Assembly: GCF_019175385.1 (NCBI RefSeq)
Contig: NC_083346.1
Location: 87,558,543 to 87,622,542, forward strand
Source of the DNA: Lycium barbarum
Taxonomy: Eukaryota > Streptophyta > Magnoliopsida > Solanales > Solanaceae
Direction: 5' to 3'
DNA: 64,000 nucleotides
Under the pieces are notes generated by a model. That model made no database searches. It was not told where the DNA came from and was given only the letters and a program-made list of their open reading frames with translations. Shown here piece after piece: positions 34,311 through 46,526 of the stretch (positions within the stretch are counted from its first letter, which is position 1; each line of letters begins with the position of its first letter). A program made the position numbers and the translations under genes.

Positions 34311-34695
34311 CAGTTTGTCTTAAAACACCCATAACTTTTTACTCCGATGTCACATTAACGAACGGTTTGTTGCGTTGGAAACTAGACTCGATGAACTTCA
34401 ATTATGCAAAAAGAAACGCACCAAAACTCCTCACATTCTAGGATATATACCTCTCCCAAGGTTGACCAAAATCCTGTCCAAATATTTTGCCAAGTTTTCC
34501 CAAAGTTCCGACAAACTCAATTCCTTAATTTGCTTGTTCTCAAATCCTTCCATTGCTTATTTCATGAGCTTAAACCCCCATAAACATAATATAGGAACAT
34601 ATAATCTCATATATCTTAGAAGATAACCCCAGTTTCCACTATTAGGACAACTAACACCTAACGAATCTCAACGGACGAAACTACGAGATGTAACA

Positions 34696-34730
34696 TTCTC
34701 CCCCTCTTAAGAACATTCGTCCTCGAATGA
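34696..34730 (-). promoter_or_regulatory. Polypurine tract of element 2 and adjoining palindrome
   Basis: TAAGAGGGGGAGAA on the minus strand immediately precedes the 3' LTR. The AACATTCG/CGAATG(A) inverted repeat at 34712-34730 has lost one end base. Confidence 0.85.
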
Positions 34731-34888
34731 TAGACTCTTGGGGATTCTACAACAATTTCGCTAGTGTATCCCCCATAATATGAAACTACCATCATGTCAC
34801 AGCAACCCAAAATATGTCGCTTCACAGGGCTACAACAATAGCATCAACAACCTTGGCCACACACGACCAAGAAACATCAAAGAAAGTA

Positions 34889-37621
34889 TTACATAACTGA
34901 GAGCAACGGTGTCTCTGCATAAGTCTCCTCCGAAGCTGGAAATAAATGCGGGTACCTAAACTTCATGTCTTCTTCTGCTTCCCAGGCCATTTCCTCTCTG
35001 ATATTATTTCTCCATAAGACTTTAACTGAAGCTACATCTTTGGTTCTGAGTTTCCGTACTTGCCTATCTAGAATGGCAATGGGAACTTCTTCATAGGATA
35101 ATTGCTCAGTGACTTGAACATCATCTATCGGTACAACTCTAGAAGGATCTCCAATGCACTTACGAAGCATCGATACATGGAAAACCGGATGGACTGACTC
35201 CAAATCCAAAGGTAGATCTAATTGATAAACCACTTGGCCTACTTTGCATACAACCTCATAAGGTCTAATATACTGAGGACTAAGCTTGCCCTTTTTGCCA
35301 AATCTCATGACGCCCTTCATTGGCGACACCTTCAAGAATACCTAATCTTTCACTTGAAACTCTAAGTCCCTTCGACGATTATCTGCATAGGATTTCTGAT
35401 GACTCTGAGCTGTTAATAACCAATCCTGTATGAGCTTGACTTTCTCTATAGCTTGTTGGACCAAGTCTGGCCCTATCAGTTTAGTCTCCCCTGCTTCAAA
35501 CCATCCAATTGCAGATCTACACTTGCGCCCATACAAAGCCTCATACAGGGCCATTTGGATGCTAGAATGATAAATATTGTTATACGCAAATTCAATAAGA
35601 GGTAAGTGAGCATCCCAAATACCTCCAAAATTCAATACACATGCCCGTAGCATGTCCTCTAGAGTCTAGATGGTACGCTCAGCTTGCCCATCTGTCTGTG
35701 GATGAAATGCTGTACTAAGACTCACCTGAGTCCCCAAACCTTCTTGAAAAGACTTCCAGAAATTTACGGTAAATTGTGTCCCTCTATCGAAAATAATAGA
35801 TATTGGAACACCATGGAGTCGCACTATCTCTTTGACATAAAGCCTTGCATAATCTTCGGCTACATATGCAGTCGTGACTGGTAGAAAATGAGCTAACTTC
35901 GTAAGTCTATCCATAATTACCCATATAGAATCATATTTATGCCTGGAACGAGTCAAGCTTGCATTGAAGTCCATATTAATCACTTCCCATTTCCAAGTTG
36001 AAATTTCCATAGCTGCAACAATCCACCAGGCTTTTGATGCTCAATTTTCACTTGCTGACAATTAGGACATTGGGCCACGAACTCCACTATGTCTTTCATC
36101 ATTCCATTTCACCAATATATGGATTTAAGATCATGATACATTTTCGTTCCTCCGGGGTGAACAGAATAACGGGAACAATGGGCTTCTCTCAATATTTGGT
36201 GGCGTCATCCTGCGACATCTGGAACACATAAACTGCCTTGGCATCGGAGAACTCCATCTCTAGAAATCTCAAACAATGACTTCTTCTTCTGAGGGAGTGT
36301 ATTTCTTTAATGAACTAGCATGGGATCCTCATACTGACGCTCTTTCACTTCAACCACTGTGACGAGATCGCTGAATTCTGAATGGTAGCTCCCACATTAC
36401 CTGAGTCCACTACCCGAACTCCTAGGCTAGCTAATTGCTGGGGCTCATGAGCTAACTCTCTTTTCTCTGGATGAACATCATATAACTTCCCATAGATCTA
36501 CGACTAAGAGCTTCAGCCACAACGTTCGCCTTCCCAGGATGATATAAGATGTTAACATCATAATCTTTCAACAACTCCAACCATCGTCGTTGTCGCAAAT
36601 TCAATTCTTTCTGCTTGAAAATATACTGAAGGCTCTTGTGATCCGTATAGATATCCACATGGACACCATAAAAATAGTGTCTCCACATCTTCAATGCATG
36701 AATCACCGCAATTAACTCAAGATCATGGGTTGGATAATTTTTCTCATGTTTTCGCAACTGCCTTTAAGCATACGCAGTCACCTTACCATGTTGCATCAAC
36801 ACATACCCTAATCCAACGGCTGAAGCGTCATAATACACAACATAGCCTTCCGATCAGTCTGGAAGTGTCAGGACTGGGGCAGAAGTTAATCTATTCTTTA
36901 ACTCTTGAAGACTACGTTCACAAGCATCCGTCCATTGAAATTTAGCTAATTTCTGGGTTAACTTTGTGAGTGGTGCAGAGATAGAAAAAAAGCCTTCTAC
37001 AAACCTCCTGTAATAACCTGCTAAGCCAAGAAAGCTACGAACCTCCGTAGGCGGTGTAAGCCTCGGCCAAGTCTTCACGGCCTCAATCTTTTGGGTATCT
37101 ACCCGAATACCATCGGCTGAAATAATATGCCCCAAAAAGGTCACTGAATTCAACCAAAACTCGCACTTTGAAAATTTTGCAAATAACTCTTGAGTTTGGA
37201 GAACTCTAAGGACAATACGTAAATGATCCGCATGTTCTGCCTCAGACCAAGAATATACCAGGATATCGTCAAAGAACACAATCACAAATAAATCTAAGAA
37301 AGGCCTGAACACATTGTTCATCAAATCCATGAATACTGCCGGTACATTAGTTAGCCCAAACGACATTATCCGGAACTGGAAATGACCATATCTTGTTCTG
37401 AAGGCCGTCTTAGGAATATCTTCCTCCCTAACTCTGACCTGATGATACCCGAATCTCAAATCTATTTTTGAAAACCATCTGGCACCTTGCAATAGATCAA
37501 ATAAATCATCAATCCTTGGAAGCGGATATTTATTCTTGATCGTCACCTTATCCAGTTGCCGATAGTCAATGCACATTCGCAAGGATCCATCTTTCTTCCT
37601 CACAAACAACACGGCTGCTCC
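34889..37621 (-). pseudogene. Element 2 pol: RT, RNase H, integrase, chromodomain-like tail
   Basis: Same domain order and wording as element 1 pol. [14 protein letters not shown] and FFDDILVYS. RNase [12 protein letters not shown]. Integrase: NMDF, FDRGTQF, HPQTDGQAE. Tail: AILDRQV, VLWRNNIREEMAWE, RYPHLF, ending at 34889. Stops occur at about 37622, 36851, 36767, 35663 and 35339. Most of them stand where siblings have Trp or Gln. The stretch 36010-36452, between RNase H and the integrase core, has small insertions and deletions that restore the frame before the integrase. The gene is clearly older and more decayed than element 1. Confidence 0.93.
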
Positions 37622-39692
37622 TCACGGGGATGAACTAGGCCTTATGAAGCCTTTCTCAAGCAAGTCCTTCAATTGCTCCTTCAATTCTCTCAACTCTTCG
37701 GGAGCCAATCTATAAGGAGGAATAGATATGGGTTTAGTATCCAGTAGCACATCAATAGCAAAATCAATCTCCCGCTTTAGAGGAAGGCCTGGAAGCTTAT
37801 CCGGAGATACATCTAGAAACTCATTCACTACTGGGACAGACTGAAGAGTCGGCGATTCGGCTTCTATATCTTGAACCCGGACTAAATGGTAAATACAACC
37901 TTTTGCAATTATTTTCCTTGCCTTGAGATAGGAAATAAACCTACCTCTCGGAGATGCCATATTTTCCTTCCATTCCAAAACTGGTTCTCCCGGAAACTGA
38001 AAGCGAACCATCTTCATTATACAATCGATATTGGCATAGCAAGAAGCCAACAAATCCATGCCCATAATAACATCAAAGTCCACAATTTTTAACTCATGTA
38101 AATCAGCCATACTACGATGATTACAAATCACAACTATACAATTTCTATATACTCGGCTAGCTATTACCGGTTCACCAATAGGTGTAGATACTTCAAAAGG
38201 TTTAATTGACTCCGGTTTCAACCCAAATCGCCCAGCAATATAAGGAGTAACATATGACAATGTGGAGCCTGGATCTATCAAAGCATATACATCATGAGAA
38301 AATACTGATAATATACCTGTGACGACATCAGGGGAAGACTCAAGATCCTGTCGCCCAGCCAATGCATAAATACGGTACTGAGGGCCACTAGAACTGGGAG
38401 CTCCTCCTCTACCTCTACCACGGCTGACTGGAGGGCGTATATATGATGAAGATCCAGCTGCTGACCCTAAGGGCTGGACCCTAACCCTACCACCAATCGA
38501 GGGGCAGTCACGTATGATATGGCCTGGCCGACCACATGTATAGCAAACATCTGAGCCTAATCGACACTGGCCCCAATGTAACTTCCCGCACTGAGAACAT
38601 CGTGGCATGGGTAGCCTTGCCTGAGCCGAGTCGCCTCTGAAATGAGAACATAAAGCCCTAAAACTCTGACTCGGCTCGGAGTGAGTGGATCTATCAAAAC
38701 TCTGGCCCGTAAGCCCTGGAGGAGCACTAGTCATGGAATGGCCTGAATTCCTACCAAATTGCTGTCTTTGCCCTCCTATAAACTCAACAATCGGACCCGA
38801 AGATCTATCCCTCTTGTGATAACCTCTGTCAAGCTCACGCTCACCTCTTTGTGATTGTTGTCTTTTCTCCAAATTCTGGGCATGGGCTTGAATGCGAGAA
38901 ATATCCGTATTGGCCTGAAGGGATGCAGTCAAGCACTTATCCATCAAATGTGGCCCTAAGCCACTCACAAATCGATGCGCTCGATCACCCATATCAACTA
39001 CCATGGCCGAGGGATACCTAGCCAAAGAATTGAAGCGGAGACTATACTCTAAGGCACTCATACTTCCTTGCCTAAGAACCAAGAACTTGTCGGCTCTAGC
39101 CCACTGAACCTCTGGGGGCAAGCAATGTCGAAGGAAAGCATCAACAAATTTTTGTCATACCGGGGGAGGTACATTAACCCCTCTAGAAGATAACCACACC
39201 GTATACCAATGAACTGTAACATCCCGCAACCTATACGATGCTAACTCCACCGATTCAACGTCAGAAGCATGCATTAATCGAAGTGTTCTTAACATTCCAT
39301 CGATATAAAGTTTTGAGTTCATTGGTATACGGTGTGGTTAAGCTAATAAAATTTATTAGCTTAACATTCAAAGTCAAGCTAATAAAATCACGGGCTCTTG
39401 CACTAACCGCCCTATCACCATGAACCATACCTTGCCGCTGGGCCTGAGCGGCAACCACTTGAGTCAACAATTGAATGGCTTCTTTCATCTCTTAGCCTAC
39501 AACCTCTGGCAGAGGAGCTGGGGTTGAGGCTCCATCATGCTCCTCAGAAATAGGCAACGAGTGAGAGGACTGAGATTGAACTGCATTCTGGGAGTCACCT
39601 TACTCTATAACTGTTGGCAGTACTTTTTCAGCCCGCTTTTCTGCCACCGTCTTGCCCTTTTGGGCTGCCGTAGCTTTCCTCTTTACAGGCAT
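37622..39692 (-). pseudogene. Element 2 Gag-protease, with a templated insertion in gag
   Basis: Starts MPVKRKATAAQKGK at 39692 and reads in one frame into RT, so Gag-Pol was one polyprotein. Gag domain: FVDAFLRHCLPPEV, GSMSALEYSLRFNSLARYPS. Two knuckles: a short CSQCGKLHWGQC and a standard CYTCGRPGHIIRDC. Protease: ALIDPGSTLSYV, FDVIMGMDLL. The linker runs into SIPPYRLAPEELRELKEQL before RT. Broken by TAA codons at 31 and 67, by a filler near 39316-39388 that replaces about 15 codons and shifts the frame, by TGA in PPPV-stop-QKF, and by TGA at 37622 just before the RT motif with VRKKDGS. Confidence 0.93.
39191..39388. repeat. Inverted filler and palindrome inside element 2 gag
   Basis: Bases 39316-39340 are an exact 25-base inverted copy of 39191-39215, about 100 bases away in the same gene. 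Next to it, 39338-39350 and 39352-39364 form a perfect 13-base palindrome. The 13 bases 39340-39352 occur again in direct orientation at 39376-39388. Relative to element 1, the codons for PPEFFRSKPNEDPQGF are missing at this place. The pattern is that of break repair with template switching. Confidence 0.88.
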
Positions 39693-41206
39693 TTCTGAAA
39701 TACATAACACACGATTCACAATCATATATACCTTTTCTCAACTCATCAATTCTCGATTTTCTAATCACTTCACGATGATCGTACTGTAATCAATCCTCGA
39801 ATCCACTTCATCGAATACCACATAATCATAAATCTTACAACTAGCCGAATTAATCCTAGAGATAGGATCGTACCTACACACTCTGCACATTAGCGTTTCC
39901 TTAACGCTTTCCACTCTAAACGGAACACACATTAAATCCGGCGTATCACACAACAATACCGCTAATATTGTTATGTATCCCACTGAAGCATCCTTTCCCG
40001 AATTACTTACGCAATTCCCGAAATGTATACCGCACTTAACTCAGTTAACACATCGTCGTCCATTCTATCATTTCAAGTACCTATGCTTAGTCACCCTTTA
40101 CTCAAATATTTAACATCACTAGTCCTCGAAGATTCATCTCTTACCTTAATTATCGAATCTGAACATCTCTAACCACTCGCACGCCAATATTTTTTATTCA
40201 ATCACATAAGCCGAGTACTAACACCATTAGTAGCGGGATCTAGCCAATTCTTTTACACTATGAATAAAAGGTTCCCAACCTTAGTCCACCACTAAACCCA
40301 ATTAGTCTATGATAAAATAGAACATTCCAACTCATCCATAACTCTCCAACCCACTCTATACTGTACAATCGCAACCGAACTTTCACATCACCAACGCTTG
40401 TTTCAATGATTTCCTTTTTCCTCTTAATCTCGAAGACATCCATCAACCTCATCGGCCGCCCTTTTACTAAACGTCGTGATATAATGCCCCCAAGCCAAAC
40501 ACAACTCACGTAACCATATTATCTCACCTCAAGTCTTACGAACCTTAATCTCCTGAACTCGATCACAAGACGCCTCATTGTAATCCTTCAATTCCCGTAT
40601 GTCATTTCGAATCACCTTTATCACTATTAACCAACAAACGCTCAAATCCACTCGATTCTCTAAACTAATCATCTGTTAAGCCTGACAACCCACAAAATAA
40701 TATTAATGTTTCTTCCCCCATCTAAGTGAACAACCATCAACGCCTCATGTCATTAACTTATCGCATACGCTTATAATTGAAATCATTTCCATCAGTCGAT
40801 AACTAACTTCTCAAATTCTACAACCCAATCAAATTTACCGATCAAACGATGTGCCCATAGAATTCACTTAATAACCGAGTAGTCCTTTAACATCAACTAA
40901 CTTATCAAGAATAACCTTAGCACCAGTCGCAACCTTATCCTGACAACCATGCCAGATACTAATTTTTCCCTTCCCAATCTCTCAAAAGTGTCCATATCCA
41001 AGATATTCTACGAAGTCTCACTTCGCTACGTGCTTTCCACCCCAGTCTTCCTTCATGTCCTTATTGTCAACTTCTTTTCTCTATTACACGCGATCACAAA
41101 ACGTTGTCCATATTTGATGGTCATCACCGAACGTACACTTGTTCTCACATACCAAAGTCTAACATTGTACAGTTGCTGAATCGTCGACGCACCATTGATT
41201 CACCAG
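39693..41206 (-). other. Long non-coding leader-like region, function unknown
   Basis: About 1.5 kb between the gag start and the next recognisable LTR-type sequence. No frame on either strand shows retroelement motifs; the open frames of 60-83 codons have none. In element 1 the whole leader is only 190 bases, so this is extra DNA. Its style resembles the non-coding internal parts at 22851-23569 and 49310-50726, read on the opposite strand, but I cannot align them by eye. Confidence 0.4.
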
Positions 41207-41760
41207 TGTCACACGCCCCATCGTAAATCCTTGATGAAGCTAAAGTCAAATCGGTCACATCATCAAATCACACATAATGAAATAATAGGCCCGTTAGCTT
41301 CACGGCGGTAACGGGGCCGCAACTGCTGCACCGCTGTACAACGCCCATCAGGCCGCAATAGCGGTCTGGCCAATATACACATGACCACCCCAGCAGCCAG
41401 CACACCGCAATAGCGGTGCCGCTATATCGGGTACCAGGTACCAGAATATCTCCAATTTTTTCTAAGTCTCAATCGAAATCCCGAGCCATTCCCGAGGACA
41501 TCTGCTCACAAATCACATACACAGACCCACACAAAAATACGCTACAAATGCGCGAGAGGCCTCAAAATTCCCAACAGAGGTCTCGTTGACCGAGTAAACC
41601 TCCAACGCCTTAATTCTAATTTCCCACGAACTTCCACAATAAATAAGTCTAATCGCGACTCCACACAATCGAAACCTCAGGCCATAACTGTGACTGAACT
41701 AAATCACGCATCCGAATTAGGATTACACATCTCGTACCATTCCATGACACGTCATAGATC
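41207..41760 (-). mobile_element. LTR-derived fragment within the leader
   Basis: It begins TGTCACACGCCCC like an LTR end. It contains CCGCAATAGCGGT palindromes (about 41285-41435), followed by a stretch that matches the U3 of the LTR at 55718-57945 in order (ATACGCTA, GAGGCCTCA, GAGGTCTC, GAC(C/T)GAGT). It is too short to be a whole LTR, and no second terminus is clear. Confidence 0.45.
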
Positions 41761-41875
41761 AAATATTCGTGTAAGAATTTAAGGACAGACTTTCATTTTC
41801 TGAGGAGGATCAAGATAAGAAGTTCCAGATGCCAATTAGAATCGACTAGATACCAATTTGAATAACGTCGCATAA

Positions 41876-42013
41876 GGGAATGAAAGAATTTGCCGTTTCC
41901 TAAATGTCTTATAGCCTCTCGCAGATAAGTATGGAGCTCATCGTACCGATCCATAAGAATCTACTAGACACGCTCTTGTATTTTAGACCGGGTAACCTAG
42001 GGTTCTGAAACCA
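41876..42013 (-). promoter_or_regulatory. Leader start and degenerate primer site of element 2's 5' end
   Basis: The minus strand reads TTGGTTTCAGAA (42002-42013), matching most of the initiator-Met primer site, then GTGTCTAGTAGA and GAGGCTATA as in the other leaders. A hairpin with arms TATGGA and TCCATA lies in the expected place (about 41928-41956), but the loop palindrome is not kept. Confidence 0.6.
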
Positions 42014-42016
42014 ACT

Positions 42017-42514
42017 TATCACGACCCATTTTAGTAGGACGTTCGGGCACCTATCGTTCCCACCACGATAGGCAAACCCTTATCCCAATATAACAAATTT
42101 AAGTAAAGGCGGAAGAAATAAATATAGAATAAGTCTCAAATCATCCATATAAGATAAAGTGTGGAAATACTAAATACAACCCCATAGATCTGGGCTGGTC
42201 ATACAAGAGCACTAACTACATACTACGAGTCTGAAAGATGAATAAATTCTCATAATACAACTGTCTCGAAATAAGAGTAAGATAAGTAAGTAAGGGAGAG
42301 AACATCCGGGCAGCGACCGTCATCGTGCTCACCCTGGAATGACTCTACAGCAGCCTCGTCAATCATCCCCGAGGGAAAAGAGGGGAACCTGTCTAATACT
42401 CTACATTCATAAAAGAATGCAGCAAGCGTAGGTCAGTACAAAACAACGGTACTAGTAGGTATCATCGGCCGACTAAGCGTAGTTGACATAATTCAGACAA
42501 TAAAGCAGGATAGG
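42017..42514 (-). mobile_element. 5' LTR of element 2 region, left piece
   Basis: It begins TATCACGACCC (from TGTCACGACCC) directly after the primer site. After 498 bases it is interrupted at 42515. The continuation is most likely 55718-57945, since the flanking 5-mers are ATAGG (42510-42514) and ATAGC (55718-55722). This LTR does not match the 3' LTR at 32234. Confidence 0.65.
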
Positions 42515-44560
42515 TGTCACGACCCAACTAGAGGGCCATGACGGGTACCCAGAGCTGACTACCGAGCACTGCCCATCAGACTTATCATCAACTTTACCTG
42601 AATATAAACCATTTCCAAGATAAGCTTATCATGAAATGATCCTCAAATATTTCTCAAAACATATATGTACATAAGCCCACAAGGCTACAAAATGGTATAC
42701 ATAGAATATACACTAATAGGTCACATAACATCTACTACCCACACATATGTATCTATGAGCCTCTAACTAGAGTACTGAGATCATAAGGACGGGACAGGAC
42801 CCCGCCATGTCCTAAATATGTACACAAAAGAATATACCAATAGGCTGCACCTCCGGAATAGTGGGGTACTCCTGTGTAACTACTGATAAGGCTCCTAGGT
42901 GTCCGATCCGTCTCCCTGTCTACTTGTGGGCATGAACACAGCGTCCATAAAAAAAAAGGACGTCAGTACGGACAATGTAATGACTATGTAAGGCATGTAC
43001 AACTACGTAATATAGAAATGAAAGAAAATAAGATGAAGAGATAACTTGTAACTGATTGCCTCTTAAGGCAGAGTCATGCATGCTAACATTTATAATAAAC
43101 AATATCATATCAAGTATGTATATGTAAACTTCCTGACCATATAGGTACGGTGTGATTATTATTAGCCCGCGTCCGGGGTAAACATCTCATGCCGCCCACT
43201 AGTGGTGTTTTCCCGGCCATATAGGCATGGTGTAATCATCATCATAGCTGCCCACTACGCCCATCGTAGTGGTGACTGCCCGGTCAACTAGGCGCGGTGT
43301 AATTAAACATATACATAGTCTAAAGCATGCATGAGAACCCCAGTGAAAGCTATAACCCTATCGGAGTGACGTAAGGTCGGTAACCTCCGATTATAATATG
43401 GAATAATCATCATCGCTATGTCTCACTTGACAGAACTAATATCATGAAGTAAGACAACAACCAGAAATAACATCAATGAAATCATAAAAAGAGGATTATC
43501 AAGCTCATGATAGCATCATTATCATAGAACATATCTCATCTCTATCTCATAAGAAGCTCTTAAGAATCTTTAACTTTCATCTTGTGGGATGTAGAAGATC
43601 ATGGAAATATAGAAAGGAAATCATAATATAGAAGTCATGCCTTGGAAATAAGGGGACTAGCCTTACATACCTTTACGTCTCTTTAACTTTATCAACTAAA
43701 CACTTTCCTTCCGAGCTCACGATTCTATATTCAAGAGAATTCGTGCAAAATTTAGATAATTGGAAGCATACTTAGGTCTCAACTAAAACGATTAAGGGCT
43801 AACAAAAATTGGGCAGCATTTGTTTCAACAACTTCCTCCCAAACATCAATAGCAACGTCCATCATATCATAATCAATAAACTTCTTTACGTTAAACACCA
43901 TTCAATTCTCAAAACACCCTTTCAAGGTCGTCCCTAGCCATAGCTATGACATAACACCATATTCATTCCCATATAATACTTCTTTAACGTTATTTGTATC
44001 TTTCACAACAAGATTATACTCATGACATATCAATAACTATGATTCAAGTCAAGTTACTATTCAAGAGTGTCATTATTTCCACATTTGGGCTCCATATTCT
44101 ACTTTCTTCTCCAATCCAAGTCTTTCAAACACTCAATACTTTTAATAACACGAAATAGATTTAAAACTCACCTTTGATTATATAGGAATTATCTTTGGAT
44201 GAAGATAATTCACTTGAGAAAACCACCAAATTTAAATCCAAAGGAAACCTTGATTTCTATTAACCCTAGTGAGTATCCACACACTTGATTCTATTAATTA
44301 TTGGTGTTTAATCTTTGCTTTCTCTTGGATATGTGTCAATATGGTGTATGGAATATTCTAGAGGTTTAAAGAGTGATGGAGAAGATGAGAAATGAGAAAT
44401 TAGAACTTGGGTCCTCTTTGTACAAAAAAAATAAAAGCTGCCCGTAATGGATTATACGGACACTTATATGGTCCGTATAATTTTATACGATCCGTATAAG
44501 TGACCATATAATGTCTCCAATAATGGCCCTTCACTGTGACTGCTATACAGACCATTATAC
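42515..44560 (-). mobile_element. Truncated minus-strand gypsy LTR
   Basis: It starts TGTCACGACCCAACTAGAGGG like the element 1 LTRs and carries a GGACGGGACAGG box (about 42786), the CTCAGTAC-type box (about 42918-42990) and U3 palindromes (about 44450-44515, TATATGGTCCGTATA). It stops abruptly at 44560, some 400 bases before its expected end, and is fused to plus-strand pol. Two bases (AC) are common to both sides of the joint. Confidence 0.8.
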
Positions 44561-46471
44561 GAAAGAAATTATCCCACCCATGATCTGGAGTTATCAGCGG
44601 TGATTCATGCTTTAAAAATATGGAGATATTATTTATATGGTGTGCATGTTGACATTTATACAGATCATAAGAGTCTCCAGTACATCTTTAAGCAGAAGGA
44701 GCTGAATTTGCGGTAGAGGCGGTGGCTAGAGTTGCCGAAGGACTATGATGTTGACATTCTATACCACCCAGGGAAAGAAAATGTTGTAGCAGATGCACTC
44801 AGCCGTAAATCTATGCGAAGTTTGGCAAATGTACAACCAGAGCAGAGAGAGATAGTCCGTGAGATCTGCCAGTTAGCTAATCTTAGAGTCCGTTTGGCTG
44901 ATTCTGATAATGGCAGGGTTTCTGTTCGAGGAGTTGCTGAGTCCTCTATCATAGAAGAGATAAAGAAACACTAGTACGAGGACCCTATTCTTGTACATCA
45001 TAGAGATGCAGCTCTTCAAAAGGAAGAAACCCCATTCGAGATTGCACCTGACGGAGTGCTACGATACAAAGGTAGATTATGTGTACCTGAGGTTGCGGGC
45101 TTACGATAAAAGGTTATGGGAGAGGCACACTATGACCGTTATTCCATTCATCCAGGGTCAACGAAGATGTATCATGACCTCAGATGCTTGTATTGGTGGG
45201 ATGGCATGAAGAAGGATATAGCAGAGTTTGTTGCTCAGTGTCCGAATTGTCAACAGGTTAAGATCGAGCACTAGAAGCCTGGGGGATTATTACAGGAGAT
45301 AGAGATTCCGACCTGGAAATGGGAGGTAATCAATATGGAGTTCGTCACAGGTTTACATCGCACTCCGCGAAAATATGACTCTATCTGGGTCATCGTTGAT
45401 AGGTTGACGAAATCAGCCCACTTTCTTCCAGTCAGGACTACATATTCAGCTGAGGACTATGCCAGGTTGTACCTCAAGGAGATAGTGAGACTTCACGGGG
45501 TTCCCACAGCTATTATCCCCGACAGAGGAGCCTAGTTTACGGCTAACTTCTGGAGATCCTTCCAGGAGGGATTGGGGACACAAGTGAGTCTCAGCACAGC
45601 ATTTCACCCTCAGACTGACGGACAGGCCGAGCATAATATTCAGACACTACAAGATATGTTACGGGCCTGTGTTATTGATTTTAGGGGTAGCTGGGATGAT
45701 CACTTGCCACTTATTGAGTTCGCCTATAATAATAGTTACCATTCGAGTATTCAGATGGCACCGTATGAGGCCTTGTATGAGAGGAAGTGCAGATCACCTA
45801 TTGGTTGGTTTGATGTTGGTGAGACTAAGTTGATAGGCCCGGATATGGTTCAACAGGTTGTTGATAAAGTAAAGCTTATTAAGGAGAGAATACTGGCAGC
45901 CCAAAGCCGGCAGAAATCATATGCAGATAATCGACGTCGACACTTAGAGTTTCAGGTTGGTGATTGGGTGTTCTTGAAGGTGTCACCCATGAAGGGTGTA
46001 ATGAGATTCGACAGGAAAGGGAAGTTAAGCCCGAGATACATTGGGCCTTATCAGGTTATCCGTAAGGTAGGCCGAGTTGCCTACGAGTTACACCTACCAG
46101 CTAATTTGGAAGCAGTACATCCGGTCTTCCACGTATCAATGATTCGCAAATATATAGGAGATCCTTCTAGAGTGTTTCCCGTAGATGATATCCAGGTGAC
46201 AGAGGAGTTAGCCTACGAGGAGCAGCCTATAGCCATACATGATCGGCAGATTAGGAGATTGCGAACTAAGGACGTGGCTTCCGTCAAAGTGTTATGGCGC
46301 AACAACAACAGGGAAGAGATGACCTGGGAAGCCAAGGAGGAGCTGAAGAACAAGTACCCTTACTTGTTCCCTACGCCTACATGTAACTTAAACTCCTCAC
46401 TTGGTTATATTGATTGCCTGATAAAACTATATGTTATGACGATAAGGGAAACCCTTCTAGAATTCTTATAG
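44561..46471 (+). pseudogene. Tandem array pol copy 1 (RNase H to chromodomain-like tail)
   Basis: A 5'-truncated gypsy pol begins within RNase H ([11 protein letters not shown]) and continues through the connection region, integrase zinc region (CPNCQQVK), integrase core and chromodomain-like tail (IRRLRTKDVASVKVLWRNNN, NKYPYLF). It is almost identical to 51582-53492 at a constant offset of 7,021. Stops at 44972 and 45272 are shared with copy 2. Stops at about 44716, 45106 and 45533 are private. In the integrase core, the first acidic residue of the triad is Glu (NMEFVTGL), whereas elements 1 and 2 have Asp (NMDF). The second (DRGA) and third (QAE) are present. Confidence 0.93.
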
Positions 46472-46490
46472 GACCTTACATGACCAATTC

Positions 46491-46526
46491 AACATTCGAG
46501 GACGAATGTTCTAAAGGGGGGAAGGA
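46491..46526 (+). promoter_or_regulatory. Pre-tract palindrome and polypurine tract (middle LTR)
   Basis: The perfect AACATTCG-AGGA-CGAATGTT inverted repeat (46491-46510) and AAAGGGGGGAAGGA stand directly before the LTR at 46527. Confidence 0.88.

Larger units (their letters stand above)
32234..34695 (-). mobile_element. 3' LTR of element 2
   Basis: 2,462 bases with TGTCACGACCT on the outside and ...GATGTAACA on the inside next to the purine tract. It is similar in layout but not in detail to the element 1 LTR. It contains GGGACAGGGCCCCGCC (about 32544-32570), the CTCAGTAC box (32676-32740), a TA/CA microsatellite and a U3 palindrome cluster. It does not match the LTR found at the other end of this element. 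Confidence 0.88.

Noticed and set aside
36694..36945. Plus-strand open frames opposite pol (also at 13128, 35684, 45446 and 51764)
   Set aside because: They are mirror readings of conserved pol codons on the other strand.
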